DNA of 60,906 bases from Pirellulales bacterium (GCA_022448265.1 JAKVCC010000021.1:1-60906); one strand, 5' to 3'. Counted from the first letter of the stretch, positions 38,147-46,544 are shown. Program-made: numbers and translations. Notes: a model not told the origin generated them from the sequence alone.

Positions 38147-39583
38147 TTACTGTTTGGTAGCCGCAAGGCTATGCCAGAGCGCAGCGCTTGCGCGGATGCC
38201 TCGATGAAAATCAGCCAGCGAAAACTTTTCGTTGGGCGCGTGTAGGTTATCATCGTTTTGCCCCCAACCCAACAGCAAGACTTCGGCCCCCAGTTCTTCG
38301 GCGAACGTATTAACAATGGGAATAGAGCCTCCCTCGCGAATGAATACCGGTCGCGTGCCAAAACCAATTTCAATCGCATCGGCGGCAGCTTTCAGGTAGT
38401 GGCTATCGATGGGCATGGCAATGCCCGGAGCGCCGTGAAAATCGACAAGTTCCATAGCGACACCTTGAGGAATGAGCGGCTTGAGAAAAGTGCGCAAACC
38501 CGCGGTAATCTTTTTTGGATCCTGATCAGGCACGAGGCGAAAACTGAATTTTGCGCTCGCTCGGGCGGGCAGGATAGTCTTGGCGCCCTCGCCCTGGTAG
38601 CCGCTCCAAATTCCGTTGATATCAAACGATGGACGGGCCCAGCGCCGCTCGAGCGTGCTGAAACCAGATTCTCCGGCAAGTCCTTTCACGCCAAGTTCGT
38701 CCTGAAATGCCTGCTCGTCGAACGGAAGCGATCGGAACTCGTCTCGCTCACGATCGCCAAGGGGCACGACATCCTCATAGAATCCAGGAAGTTGGATGCG
38801 GCCCTGGTCGTCGAGGACGGCTGCCAGAATTTGGCTGAGTACCACGGCCGGATTGACCACCGCACCGCCAAAAACTCCCGAATGCAAGTCTTGGCTGGGC
38901 CCTTGCAAATGAAGTTCATAGTAAGCAATGCCGCGCAGGCCGTAGGTGATCGCCGGCACACCGCGAGCAAACTGCGCCGTATCGCTAATGACCACACAGT
39001 CACATGCGAGCTTTTCTCGGTTATTGCCGAGAAAGTGTTCCAAATGCTCACTACCGACTTCTTCCTCGCCCTCAATAAGCAGCTTGACTTGGAGAGGCAG
39101 TGTTTCATTTGCTGCCAGCCATGCCTGCACGCTCTTAATATGCGTGAGCATCTGCCCTTTGTCGTCGGTAGCTCCCCGAGCATAAAGGTTGCCGTCGCGC
39201 ACAGTCGGCTCGAAAGGAGGGCTTGTCCATTCATCCAACGGATCGGGAGGCTGGACGTCGTAGTGCCCGTAGACAAGTGCCACCGGTGCCCCAGGGACGG
39301 GGCGCGTCTCGGCATAGACGATCGGGTGTCCGGGAGTTTCGATCAATTGCGCGGGCAAACCCATGGCTCCCAGGTGTTCCACCAGCCACTGGGCAGCACG
39401 CCGCACGTCGGGGGTAGAGCGTGAATCCGCGCTCACGCTGGGAATCCGCAGCAGTTCGACCAGATCGGCCTCGAATTGAGGACCAAGCTGGTCCACGCAT
39501 CGGAAAACGTCGTTGAGGGCGGGTATTGTCAAGGCAGTCGGTAGGCAATTCGCCTCGCAATGGGGTAGGCTATCAGGAGGCAT
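38147..39583 (-). CDS. M20-family dipeptidase (CNDP-like)
   Basis: Cytosolic zinc dipeptidase of about 478 residues. Metal and catalytic landmarks: VYGHYDVQPPDPLDEW (about 92-107), YARGATDDKGQMLTHI, LIEGEEEVGSEHLE, DTAQFARGVPAITYGLRG, and the late REGGSIPIVNTFAEELGAEVLLLGWGQNDDNLHAPNEKFSL. The long dimerisation domain contains the GPSQDLHSGVFGG stretch typical of this subgroup rather than of IAA hydrolases. ATG 39583 has GGAGG only two bases before it, tight for initiation, and an internal TTG start near LTIPALNDV is possible. The frame is followed by serS. Confidence 0.93.
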   Translation of the reverse strand: MPPDSLPHCEANCLPTALTIPALNDVFRCVDQLGPQFEADLVELLRIPSVSADSRSTPDVRRAAQWLVEHLGAMGLPAQLIETPGHPIVYAETRPVPGAPVALVYGHYDVQPPDPLDEWTSPPFEPTVRDGNLYARGATDDKGQMLTHIKSVQAWLAANETLPLQVKLLIEGEEEVGSEHLEHFLGNNREKLACDCVVISDTAQFARGVPAITYGLRGIAYYELHLQGPSQDLHSGVFGGAVVNPAVVLSQILAAVLDDQGRIQLPGFYEDVVPLGDRERDEFRSLPFDEQAFQDELGVKGLAGESGFSTLERRWARPSFDINGIWSGYQGEGAKTILPARASAKFSFRLVPDQDPKKITAGLRTFLKPLIPQGVAMELVDFHGAPGIAMPIDSHYLKAAADAIEIGFGTRPVFIREGGSIPIVNTFAEELGAEVLLLGWGQNDDNLHAPNEKFSLADFHRGIRASAALWHSLAATKQ

Positions 39584-39675
39584 TTCCTCCTAGAGCAGGC
39601 GTTTAATATAATGTGCGGAAACCGTTTGCACCACCTGGGACAATGGCCTCTCGTTTGCAGGGAAAGGCACACAGG

Positions 39676-40014
39676 ATGACTGACTTTGAAGATCCGGGCC
39701 AAGAAGGCACCATAACAATCGCCCCACAGAAAGAGCGTCAGGCCAATCGACAGCCTCGCTACAACGTGCTCATCTGGGACAGCAACGACCACACGTTCGA
39801 CTATGTGGAAAAGATGCTTCGCGAATTGTTTGGCCATACTAAAGAACATTGCGAAGTCATTGCAAAGCAAGTTGATCAGGAAGGTCGTGCCGTCGTGCTG
39901 ACCACCACCAAGGAGCACGCCGAACTGAAGCGGGATCAAATCCACGCTTATGGCAAAGACTATCTGCAAGGGAGTAAGGGATCGATGTGGAGTACGATCG
40001 AGGCGACCGAATGA
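39676..40014 (+). CDS. clpS: ClpS-like adaptor with altered N-degron pocket
   Basis: ClpS hands N-degron substrates to ClpA or ClpC. The 112-residue product has a ClpS core from residue 29: RYNVLIWDSNDHTFDYVEKMLRELFG, then EVIAKQVDQEGRAVVLTTTKEHAELKRDQIHAYGKD. In E. coli ClpS the pocket is built by N34, D35, D36 and H66 (VNDDYTPM; AVHYQG). Aligned by eye, these positions here are Ser36, Asn37, Asp38 and Asp67, so only one Asp is conserved and the His is Asp. ATG 39676 has GGAAAGG eight bases upstream; earlier in-frame starts lack it. The stop overlaps the mtaB start (ATGA). Substrate recognition may differ from classical ClpS. Confidence 0.85.
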   Translation: MTDFEDPGQEGTITIAPQKERQANRQPRYNVLIWDSNDHTFDYVEKMLRELFGHTKEHCEVIAKQVDQEGRAVVLTTTKEHAELKRDQIHAYGKDYLQGSKGSMWSTIEATE

Positions 40015-41279
40015 AGCTCAAGACCGTTACCCTCGGTTGCAAAGTCAATCAGTACGAGACCGAGTACCTCCGCGAAGGTCTGCTGGGTATCGGCTACGAA
40101 GACGCAGCCGCCGAGCAACCGGCTGAGTTGTGCGTGGTCAATACCTGCACGGTTACATCCGAGGGCGATTCCAAGAGTCGGCAGGTAATTCGGCGGCTGG
40201 CGCGGGAAAACCCGGCCAGTAAAATTGTCGTGATGGGGTGCTATGCCACGCGGGCGCCCGACGAAGTCGCAGCCCTCCCCAACGTGACTGAGGTGCTGAC
40301 CGACAAACGTGAGCTGCCCGATCTACTAGGCCGTTTTGGCGTCACCGACGTACCCACCGGAATTTCGGGATTTGGCCGCAGGCACCGGGCCTACGTGAAA
40401 GTTCAAGATGGGTGTTTGCTGCGCTGCAGTTTCTGTATCATTCCCCACGTGCGGCCCCAACTAACAAGCCGGCCTGCGGCGCACATCTTGGACGAAGTCC
40501 GCCGACTGGTCGACAACGGCTATCGAGAAGTGGTACTCACGGGCATTCATCTGGGCCACTACGGAGTCGACGGGAATCGCAACTTGCCAAAATCCAAGTG
40601 GACACGCCTTTCTCATTTAGTAGCGGCCATCGCCAGGCTGCCGGGCGACTTTCGGATTCGACTGTCCAGTATCGAAGCAACGGAAGTCACCCGCGAATTG
40701 ATTGCCGTGATGCGAGACCATGGCGACAAAGTGTGTCCCCATTTGCACATATCCATGCAAAGCGGCAGCGATAGCGTGCTCCGCCGAATGCGGCGTCGTT
40801 GGGGCAGCCGCCGGTTTGTCGATCGCTGTGCGCTATTTTCCGAGAGCCTTGAGCGGCCGGCGATTACAACGGACATCATTGTCGGATTTCCCGGGGAAAC
40901 CGACCAGGAATTTTCCGAGACGTGCGACGCGGCGAAGGAAGTTGGTTTTTCGAAAATTCACATTTTTCCCTTCAGTGCCCGCCGCGGTACGCCGGCAGCC
41001 GATTTTCCAGGCCAGTTGCCCAAAAAGATCAAGCAAGAACGGAGCCGCGCGCTGGGGGTCGTGGAAGAAGAACTGCAGAGTCGCTATTTTTCCAGCCTGA
41101 GTGGCGCACGGCTGCAGGTGCTGGTGGAATCCGCTTTGCCAGATCAACCGGGGCTGGCGATTGGTACGTCTTGCCGCTATGCACCGGTTGTGGTCCCCAA
41201 TGACGGGCAGGCGCTCGGAGCTTTTGTCATGGTGACCGCCGGACAGGTAAGCGCTCGCCGGATTAATGCAGTCTGTTGA
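40011..41279 (+). CDS. mtaB: tRNA methylthiotransferase MtaB (radical SAM)
   Basis: Adds the 2-methylthio group to N6-threonylcarbamoyladenosine at tRNA position 37. The 422 residues have three N-terminal Fe-S cysteines (GCKVNQYE, VNTCTVT, GCYATR; about 10, 44 and 80), the radical SAM cluster CLLRCSFC (C-x-x-x-C-x-x-C, about 140-147), ISMQSGSDSVLRRMRRRW, and a C-terminal TRAM-like RNA-binding region. The CTVT and GHYG motifs favour MtaB over MiaB. Its ATG overlaps the clpS stop as ATGA, so it is likely translated by coupling. Confidence 0.93.
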   Translation: MKLKTVTLGCKVNQYETEYLREGLLGIGYEDAAAEQPAELCVVNTCTVTSEGDSKSRQVIRRLARENPASKIVVMGCYATRAPDEVAALPNVTEVLTDKRELPDLLGRFGVTDVPTGISGFGRRHRAYVKVQDGCLLRCSFCIIPHVRPQLTSRPAAHILDEVRRLVDNGYREVVLTGIHLGHYGVDGNRNLPKSKWTRLSHLVAAIARLPGDFRIRLSSIEATEVTRELIAVMRDHGDKVCPHLHISMQSGSDSVLRRMRRRWGSRRFVDRCALFSESLERPAITTDIIVGFPGETDQEFSETCDAAKEVGFSKIHIFPFSARRGTPAADFPGQLPKKIKQERSRALGVVEEELQSRYFSSLSGARLQVLVESALPDQPGLAIGTSCRYAPVVVPNDGQALGAFVMVTAGQVSARRINAVC

Positions 41280-41331
41280 CCGCGGCCCCATTCCTTGGAC
41301 GCTTGCCCTCGCAGCCACAGGCCATCCGCAA

Positions 41332-42675
41332 TTATAGAGCCGACAGAACGCCGGCTGCTTCAGCGCAAAGACACCTAGCATCCTTGGCCGTTTTTGCTTC
41401 GGCCACCATGCGTACAATGGGCTCGGTATTGCTCGCCCGCACCAGGATCCATTTGTCGGGCCAATCGAGGCGCAAGCCATCGAGGTGATCCGCCGTCGCG
41501 TCGGCATAAGACGTCGCCAGCGCCGCAACTGCGGCCGGCACTTGCTCCGCTGGAAGATCGACCTTGGTCTTATGAATGGTGTAGCCGGGCACCTCATCCG
41601 CCAGCGAACTGACGGGAGCCTCGCGCGCGGCCATGGCATCCAGCAGCAAGGCCATGCCGACAAAACTGTCGCGTACCTGACCAACGCGCGGATCGATAAC
41701 GCCTCCGTTGCCCTCCCCGCCCAGGACCGCTCCTTCGGTTAACATCAAATCGACCACATTGGCCTCGCCAACCTTACTACGAAAATAGGGCACCCCGTAC
41801 TTCTCGGCCAAGTCCTGCGTCATCCGACTCGTCGAGCAATTCGTGACCACCGGGCCAGGCCGATGACGCAATACGTGATCGGCACACAGCGCAAGGGTAT
41901 ATTCTTCTCCTAAATACCGGCCCGTTTCGTCAATCACCGCCAAACGATCAGCGTCGGGATCCTGGCAGAAGCCAATGTCGATATTGGCAGCCGGGACAAG
42001 CGGCAACACGGCAGCCAGATTCTCTTCAGTGGGTTCGGGCGGATGACCAAACTGACCATCCGCTTCTCCACCAAGCAAATTAACTGTGCAGCCAAGCTCC
42101 TGCAAAAGGGCTACACCCAGCAGCCCCCCCGCGCCATGATTGGAGTCAATCAATGTGCGAAAGCCGCGCTGCCGAATCCGCGCGACATCGCAAATCTCCG
42201 CCACCAGCGCCAGATGCGCAGTCACGGTATCCTCGATCTGGTGGCAAGCGCCAAGTTGGTCGTGCGGTTGCCACTGAGGCGAGCCGGCCCGATACCGGTC
42301 CAAGACCTCCTGACCAGCAGCGGCAGGAAGCACGCGGCCCGAGCGATCCAACAGTTTCAGTCCATTGTAAGGGGCCGGATTATGACTGGCCGAAATCTGA
42401 ATACCGCCTGCCGCGGCCAAATGCCGCACGAGCACGCCCGTGGTGGGCGTTGCAGCCAAGTCGGCATCCAGGCAGGTTCGCCCAGCGGCCATCAGCGCCG
42501 CCTTCACTGCTGCCGCGACCATCAGGCCCGTGCCGCGGCCGTCGCGCGTGATAACAACCGGGCCCGCCGGCAACGACTCGACAAAAGCCGCAACATACCG
42601 GCTGACAATTTCCGGCGTGAGCGACAAGCCGACAATACCCCGCAAGCCGGAAACGCTAATAATCGGTTCATGCAT
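41332..42675 (-). CDS. glmM: Phosphoglucosamine mutase (GlmM-like phosphohexomutase)
   Basis: Probable conversion of glucosamine-6-P to glucosamine-1-P for UDP-GlcNAc, complementing GlmS at 53751. The 447 residues match GlmM length. Signatures: phosphoserine loop SASHNPAPYNG (about 98-108), metal loop CQDPDADRLA, sugar loop GEGNGGVI, and phosphate loop RASNTEPIVRMV. The GEGNGG loop is seen in GlmM and some phosphomannomutases, so substrate is not certain. ATG 42675 gives MHEPIISVSGLRG; the longer frame upstream is not conserved. The gene ends 53 bases from mtaB (convergent) and is divergent from apbE across 135 bases. Confidence 0.85.
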   Translation of the reverse strand: MHEPIISVSGLRGIVGLSLTPEIVSRYVAAFVESLPAGPVVITRDGRGTGLMVAAAVKAALMAAGRTCLDADLAATPTTGVLVRHLAAAGGIQISASHNPAPYNGLKLLDRSGRVLPAAAGQEVLDRYRAGSPQWQPHDQLGACHQIEDTVTAHLALVAEICDVARIRQRGFRTLIDSNHGAGGLLGVALLQELGCTVNLLGGEADGQFGHPPEPTEENLAAVLPLVPAANIDIGFCQDPDADRLAVIDETGRYLGEEYTLALCADHVLRHRPGPVVTNCSTSRMTQDLAEKYGVPYFRSKVGEANVVDLMLTEGAVLGGEGNGGVIDPRVGQVRDSFVGMALLLDAMAAREAPVSSLADEVPGYTIHKTKVDLPAEQVPAAVAALATSYADATADHLDGLRLDWPDKWILVRASNTEPIVRMVAEAKTAKDARCLCAEAAGVLSAL

Positions 42676-42810
42676 GGGGGGAATCGTACCAGGAATGGCT
42701 GGCAGCTCAAACGGTGAACCCATGGGCAAAGGCACACACGGAGCAGTGGGTGCGACGGTCACTCCTTGTTCAACACTCGATATTCGACCCCTTTGTGCAA
42801 TAATAGGCTC

Positions 42811-43902
42811 ATGGCTGTGCCCGACGAACATTCCCGGCGCGATTTTCTACAAGGCAAGGCCGCTGCGCACACGCTGGTCGATAAGGCCCGGGCTTGGGTG
42901 GATGCGAAATCGGAACTCTTGAGTGTGGAACTGGACGCTCCTTCGGTCCTGCATGTGCGGATCTGCCGACAAGCCATGGCCTGTCAGTTTGCCTTGCAGT
43001 TTCACGAAGCCGATCGAGAGGCGCCGGCAGCCGCTATGGTAGCCCTGGATCTCATAGAACAGCTTGAATCGCAATTGACCGTTTATCGCGACCTGAGCGA
43101 TGTGATCGAAATCAACCGCACAGCCTCCACGCAAGCCGTAAAGGTCGAGTCCGGTCTTTTTCGTCTATTGGAATTAGCCACGCGGCTCAACCGCGAGACC
43201 GAACGCGCATTCGATATTACCAGCCACCCACTTTCCCAAGTTTGGGGTTTCTTGCGGCGCGCAGGACAGTTGCCTCACCAAGCAGATATTGACGAGGCCC
43301 TCCTTAAGGTCGGCGGTGAAAAAGTACAGCTCGACCCGCACAAACAGACGATTCAATATCTGCAAGACGGAGTACAGATCAATTTCAACGCAATTGGCAA
43401 GGGCTACGCGCTTGATCGCGCGGCGGAGCAACTCGATTCCCAAGGCCTCCGCGATTATCTCTGGCATGCGGGCGGTAGTAGCGTACTTGCCCGCGGAGCC
43501 AATCGGGCTGATGACCGTGGAGCTTGGACGGTGGGGCTCTGCCATCCAGATGAGCCCGGACAGCATATTGCAGAATTCCATTTGAGAAATCAGGGGCTTG
43601 CCACGGCGGGGGGGGCGAGTCAGTTCTTTCAGCACGAAGGCCGCCGGCTGAGCCACGTCATCGATCCACGCACTGGCTGGCCTGCCGAAGGTGTACTGAG
43701 CGCCACCGTATTGGCCCCCTCCGCCGCAGAAGCCGACGCACTCGCTACCGCTTTTTTTGTCATGGGTAGCGCTGCCGTGGCGGATTACTGCGACTTGCAC
43801 CCCAAGATTGGGGCCGTTCTGGTCTGCCCTGGCGAACAGTCCAGCCGCATTTCCGTTCACGCATTTGGATTGACGGGCGACTCCTGGACACCGGTGGGCT
43901 GA
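42811..43902 (+). CDS. apbE: FAD:protein FMN transferase (ApbE family)
   Basis: Transfers FMN covalently to a Thr/Ser of target flavoproteins such as NqrB/NqrC or RnfG. The 363 residues show IDEALLKVG, INFNAIGKGYALDRAAEQL, SHVIDPRTGWPAEGVLSATVLAP and DALATAFFVMG, typical of the family. Near the FMN site, the block usually T-S-G-D-Y/H is TAGGASQFF, so a usual acidic residue is missing. The N-terminus reads HSRRDFL, like a twin-arginine leader, but the following residues are not hydrophobic, so Tat export is doubtful. The start is the ATG at 42811. Confidence 0.9.
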   Translation: MAVPDEHSRRDFLQGKAAAHTLVDKARAWVDAKSELLSVELDAPSVLHVRICRQAMACQFALQFHEADREAPAAAMVALDLIEQLESQLTVYRDLSDVIEINRTASTQAVKVESGLFRLLELATRLNRETERAFDITSHPLSQVWGFLRRAGQLPHQADIDEALLKVGGEKVQLDPHKQTIQYLQDGVQINFNAIGKGYALDRAAEQLDSQGLRDYLWHAGGSSVLARGANRADDRGAWTVGLCHPDEPGQHIAEFHLRNQGLATAGGASQFFQHEGRRLSHVIDPRTGWPAEGVLSATVLAPSAAEADALATAFFVMGSAAVADYCDLHPKIGAVLVCPGEQSSRISVHAFGLTGDSWTPVG

Positions 43903-43975
43903 TTTCGTCGTAGATTGGCGACACTAGGGGCAATAATCCGATACTAATCTTTTGGGGCCTCCGTCCGAGGCTCCC

Positions 43976-43997
43976 CTTAATCTGAGCTTAATCTGAA
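43976..43997 (+). promoter_or_regulatory. Tandem 11-bp direct repeat upstream of the dedA-like gene
   Basis: CTTAATCTGAG and CTTAATCTGAA lie head-to-tail, 10 of 11 identical, 10 bases before the Shine-Dalgarno GGAGG (44008-44012). An 11-bp direct repeat places both halves on the same DNA face, as in PhoB/OmpR-type response-regulator sites. A GGGGCCTC/GAGGCTCCCC hairpin lies just upstream (43954-43976). Confidence 0.35.
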
Positions 43998-44018
43998 CTG
44001 ATTCACCGGAGGCCCATT

Positions 44019-44723
44019 TTGGTGGAGTTTTTGCTGCAGAGCGGCGGCTATCTTGGCATCATCGTGTTTTTAGTGCTCACCGGCTGCGGTCTTCCGATTC
44101 CTGAAGAGGTACCGATCGTCCTGGCCGGCGTGTTCAGCGCGCAAGGACGCCTGGAGCCAGAGTGGGCCTTCGCCGCCTGCTTGTTGGGCGCGCTGATCGG
44201 AGACAGCGTCATGTATTGGATCGGCCACCGCTTCGGCCATGGCCTGCTGGCCAAGCATCCGAAGCTGGGAAAATTTGTGGGTGCCCAGCGGGAACAACAG
44301 TTCGAACAGGCCATTCAGCGCCACGGATTCAAGGTGATGCTGCTCGCCCGGTTTATGGTAGGCGTTCGAGGCCCCGTCTACCTGGCGGCGGGTGTGGTCC
44401 GCATGCCGTATCGACGTTTTGTGTTTTGCGATCTCACCTGTGCGACGCTGGTTGTGACAACATTCTTTGGTTTGTCTTACCTTTACGGAGAGGAAATCAC
44501 CAACTTGCTCCTCAACGCAGAGAAGACCCTTTCACTGGTTGTGTTGGCAATTACCTTGGGCGCATGGCTGTGGTGGATGCGTCGCCGCCGCACATCTCTG
44601 ATCGAAAAAACAATCAACTCGGAGGCCGAGGAAGGATCTCTTGCTGCCGACGGCACGGGCATCTCCAGGGAAACGACCCCACTGGCACAGACCGATGAAA
44701 AACACACCGAAGACGTGGCTTGA
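44019..44723 (+). CDS. DedA family (VTT domain) membrane protein
   Basis: Inner-membrane protein of 234 residues, in a family linked to lipid flipping and proton-driven undecaprenyl-phosphate recycling. It has the VTT-domain pattern: reentrant segment with GCGLPIPEEVPIVLAGVFSA (about 25-45, acidic residues retained), a second membrane region with GDSVMYWIGHRFGHGLL, and FMVGVRGPVYLAAGVVRMPYRRF with the family's F-x-x-x-R. A charged cytosolic tail follows. The start is TTG 44019 or GTG 44022; both use the GGAGG at 44008-44012. A small membrane gene follows 38 bases later. Confidence 0.88.
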   Translation: MVEFLLQSGGYLGIIVFLVLTGCGLPIPEEVPIVLAGVFSAQGRLEPEWAFAACLLGALIGDSVMYWIGHRFGHGLLAKHPKLGKFVGAQREQQFEQAIQRHGFKVMLLARFMVGVRGPVYLAAGVVRMPYRRFVFCDLTCATLVVTTFFGLSYLYGEEITNLLLNAEKTLSLVVLAITLGAWLWWMRRRRTSLIEKTINSEAEEGSLAADGTGISRETTPLAQTDEKHTEDVA

Positions 44724-44761
44724 ATCCACCGTGCCGCGTCCGCGGGAGGAAAGGGGTTGCC

Positions 44762-45112
44762 ATGACTATTAGAATCTTGGCCCTGTGGACCCTGTCCTTT
44801 ACAGGGCCGATCGCATTAGTAATCGGTGGGCTGAAAGGACCACAGGAGTTCGGCCAGGCGATCTGCGGTGTCGCCGCCTTCTCCTTGGTAGTATTTATTG
44901 TGGCGCCTCGACAGAAAGGGGTGATGGACTGGGTGATGTTCTCTGGAGGAGCCCTCATGCTCGCCACCCCTCTCTCCGTTAGCTTCATCCTCCTTGGCTT
45001 CCCAATCTTTTCTTTCGGCTTCTTGATGGAGCGCCAGCACGCCAAGGCCGAACTCCTTTCCAAGTCTCTGAAATCCGGCGGAGACGGCGCGCAAGATGGC
45101 TCGTCGAAATAA
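44762..45112 (+). CDS. Small membrane protein, function unknown
   Basis: A 116-residue protein with about three hydrophobic segments (residues about 5-22, 30-50 and 60-90) and a soluble Lys/Ser-rich tail ending KSGGDGAQDGSSK. ATG 44762 has a strong GGAGGAAAGGGG upstream; a TTG at 44720 that overlaps the dedA-like stop is less likely. It is probably co-transcribed with the dedA-like gene. I recognise no family. Confidence 0.6.
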   Translation: MTIRILALWTLSFTGPIALVIGGLKGPQEFGQAICGVAAFSLVVFIVAPRQKGVMDWVMFSGGALMLATPLSVSFILLGFPIFSFGFLMERQHAKAELLSKSLKSGGDGAQDGSSK

Positions 45113-45131
45113 AGCTTCTTTATGAATTGGC

Positions 45132-45824
45132 CTATTGCACCTGCGGCAAGCAAAGGCGGGTTCCGTCGGCAAATAAGTCGGGCCGCCAACCGACTCGTTC
45201 GGTCAACCCTTCCCGCTCAATTAAATTAACCACCAGCGCCAAATCAAAGATGTTTCTCAGTTCGCCGTACAGCGGGTAGCGCTCACATAGCGTTTCAAAC
45301 TTGGCGGAAAAGGAATTCGCAAAACATGCATTCCGCTCATCGGATGTCCCGGTGTGAATCCTCTCGCCGCGCGCCGTAAGGAGTTCGTTTTCGCTCAGAA
45401 CTTTGGCCCCCGGACCGCGGATGCAAAAAACGTCCCGCTCCGAATTGGTTTCAACCGGCTCGTAGTGCATCGCGAACCACCAGCGCAAAACGCTCATCAG
45501 GGGCGGTTCGCCGTTCGGCCCCAGCCGGACCATGGCGAGGTAGCTAGTCACGCGTTCCAACCCGTCGACAAGTCCCATGCCAATGAGCTTCATGTGGTAG
45601 TCGGCAAGCAATAGTGTTTTCGCCACGTGAGAATTTGGAGCCATACCAAAAAATTCAACGTCCTGTTTGCCCAGTGTGTCGCGTAAGCGCTGCAGCCACT
45701 CGCCCCGCTCACTTGGCTCGAGCGGCCTAGCCCCTTGTGTCTGTAGAAACGCTTGAGTATCGGCAAGCGCCGCTTCGCTCGGGACAATCGAACACCCGAA
45801 TGCCGACAAGCGTGCGCCCACCAT
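45132..45824 (-). CDS. DUF1598-family protein, short version
   Basis: 230 residues of unknown function matching the C-terminal core of the DUF1598 family known from planctomycetes: DVEFFGMAPNSHVAKTLLLADYHMKLIGMGL (about 56-86), then a WWF-x-M-x-Y strand region, LSENELLTARGERI, and KFETLCERYPLYGELRNIFDLALVVNLI. As I recall, such proteins are usually several hundred residues long with a signal peptide; here neither the N-terminal region nor a signal is present. The start ATG 45824 has GGAG eight bases upstream, so the short form looks deliberate. It is convergent with the small membrane gene and follows the cysteine-rich gene's terminator on the same strand. Confidence 0.7.
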   Translation of the reverse strand: MVGARLSAFGCSIVPSEAALADTQAFLQTQGARPLEPSERGEWLQRLRDTLGKQDVEFFGMAPNSHVAKTLLLADYHMKLIGMGLVDGLERVTSYLAMVRLGPNGEPPLMSVLRWWFAMHYEPVETNSERDVFCIRGPGAKVLSENELLTARGERIHTGTSDERNACFANSFSAKFETLCERYPLYGELRNIFDLALVVNLIEREGLTERVGWRPDLFADGTRLCLPQVQ

Positions 45825-45965
45825 TAGCTTGGCTCCAATTCTGTTCGCAAGGAAACACAGTCTATCACAGACCTGCGGTTCCCCTCCCTGACAGAATTGC
45901 CGCCGATGGACCCATCGGCGTCTAGAGAATGGCCAATTGACTGGCGATTACCGAGCGTGCCAAAA

Positions 45966-46002
45966 AAAACGGCCTCTGGCGAATTCCGCCAGAGGCCGTT
46001 TT
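45966..46002 (-). terminator. Strong rho-independent terminator of the cysteine-rich gene
   Basis: AAAACGGCCTCTGGCG and its exact complement form a 16-bp perfect stem with a 5-base loop. On the minus strand it is followed by a run of Ts (complement of the As at 45962-45969). It begins about 50 bases past the stop at 46050. Confidence 0.9.
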
Positions 46003-46049
46003 GATCATCTATGGGTTTGGAACCTAAAGTCCCACTTACCCTTTCGTTA

Positions 46050-46544
46050 CTAGCCAGCGCAACCGCAACTGGGCTCACAGCTCTCGTCAGCGCAACCACA
46101 GGAAGGCTCGTCTGCACATCCGCAGCTAGCCTCGCAGCAATTGTTAGCAGCGCAACGGGCACGCAACTTGGCCAGCAAACCGCAACGATCCTTCTTGCAG
46201 CAATCGCAGCAGTCGTCTGCGCAACCACAGGAAGGCTCTTCTGCACATCCACAGCTCGGCTCGTCTGCACATCCGCAGCTAGCCTCGCAGCAACTGTTAG
46301 CAGAGACACGGGCACGCAACTTGGCCAGCAAACCGCAACGATCCTTCTTGCAGCAATCGCAGCAATCGTCTGCGCAACCACAGGAAGGCTCTTCTGCACA
46401 TCCACAGCTCGGCTCGTCTGCACATCCGCAGCTAGCCTCAGAGGCGCATCCGAACATGGCGAAGAACGCGTTGGCGTTCGACGCACTGCTCAATGCGACA
46501 GCGACGCTCAAACAAAGCGTCGACAGTACAAGGTGACTTTTCAT
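46050..46544 (-). CDS. Secreted cysteine-rich protein built of 51-residue repeats
   Basis: A 164-residue protein with a signal peptide (core LSTLCLSVAVALSS, cleavage after ANA, residue 26). The mature part has 35 Cys in 138 residues, arranged in an exact 51-residue repeat: the block ASCGCADEPSCGCAEEPSCG starts at 37 and again at 88, and its beginning recurs at 139. Each full unit adds a CCDCCKKDRC cluster and GLLAKLRAR. DNA of the two full units is nearly identical at a 153-bp period, so duplication is recent. ATG 46544 has AAGGAG eight bases upstream, and a strong terminator follows. Metal binding or disulfide-linked surface structure is plausible but unproven. Alternating C-G-C and acidic residues would suit soft-metal ligation. 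Confidence 0.75.
   Translation of the reverse strand: MKSHLVLSTLCLSVAVALSSASNANAFFAMFGCASEASCGCADEPSCGCAEEPSCGCADDCCDCCKKDRCGLLAKLRARVSANSCCEASCGCADEPSCGCAEEPSCGCADDCCDCCKKDRCGLLAKLRARCAANNCCEASCGCADEPSCGCADESCEPSCGCAG
46116..46430. repeat. 153-bp tandem repeat inside the cysteine-rich gene
   Basis: AGCTAGC landmarks at 46124, 46277 and 46430 are spaced exactly 153 bases apart; the two full units differ at only a handful of bases. Confidence 0.85.

Noticed and set aside
38258-39424. 388-residue open frame on the plus strand opposite the dipeptidase
   Set aside because: It is a shadow of a clear M20 dipeptidase gene; no domain and no ribosome site.
46116-46430. Tandem repeat considered as a CRISPR array
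   Set aside because: The units are contiguous 153-bp coding repeats with no spacers and no cas genes nearby.
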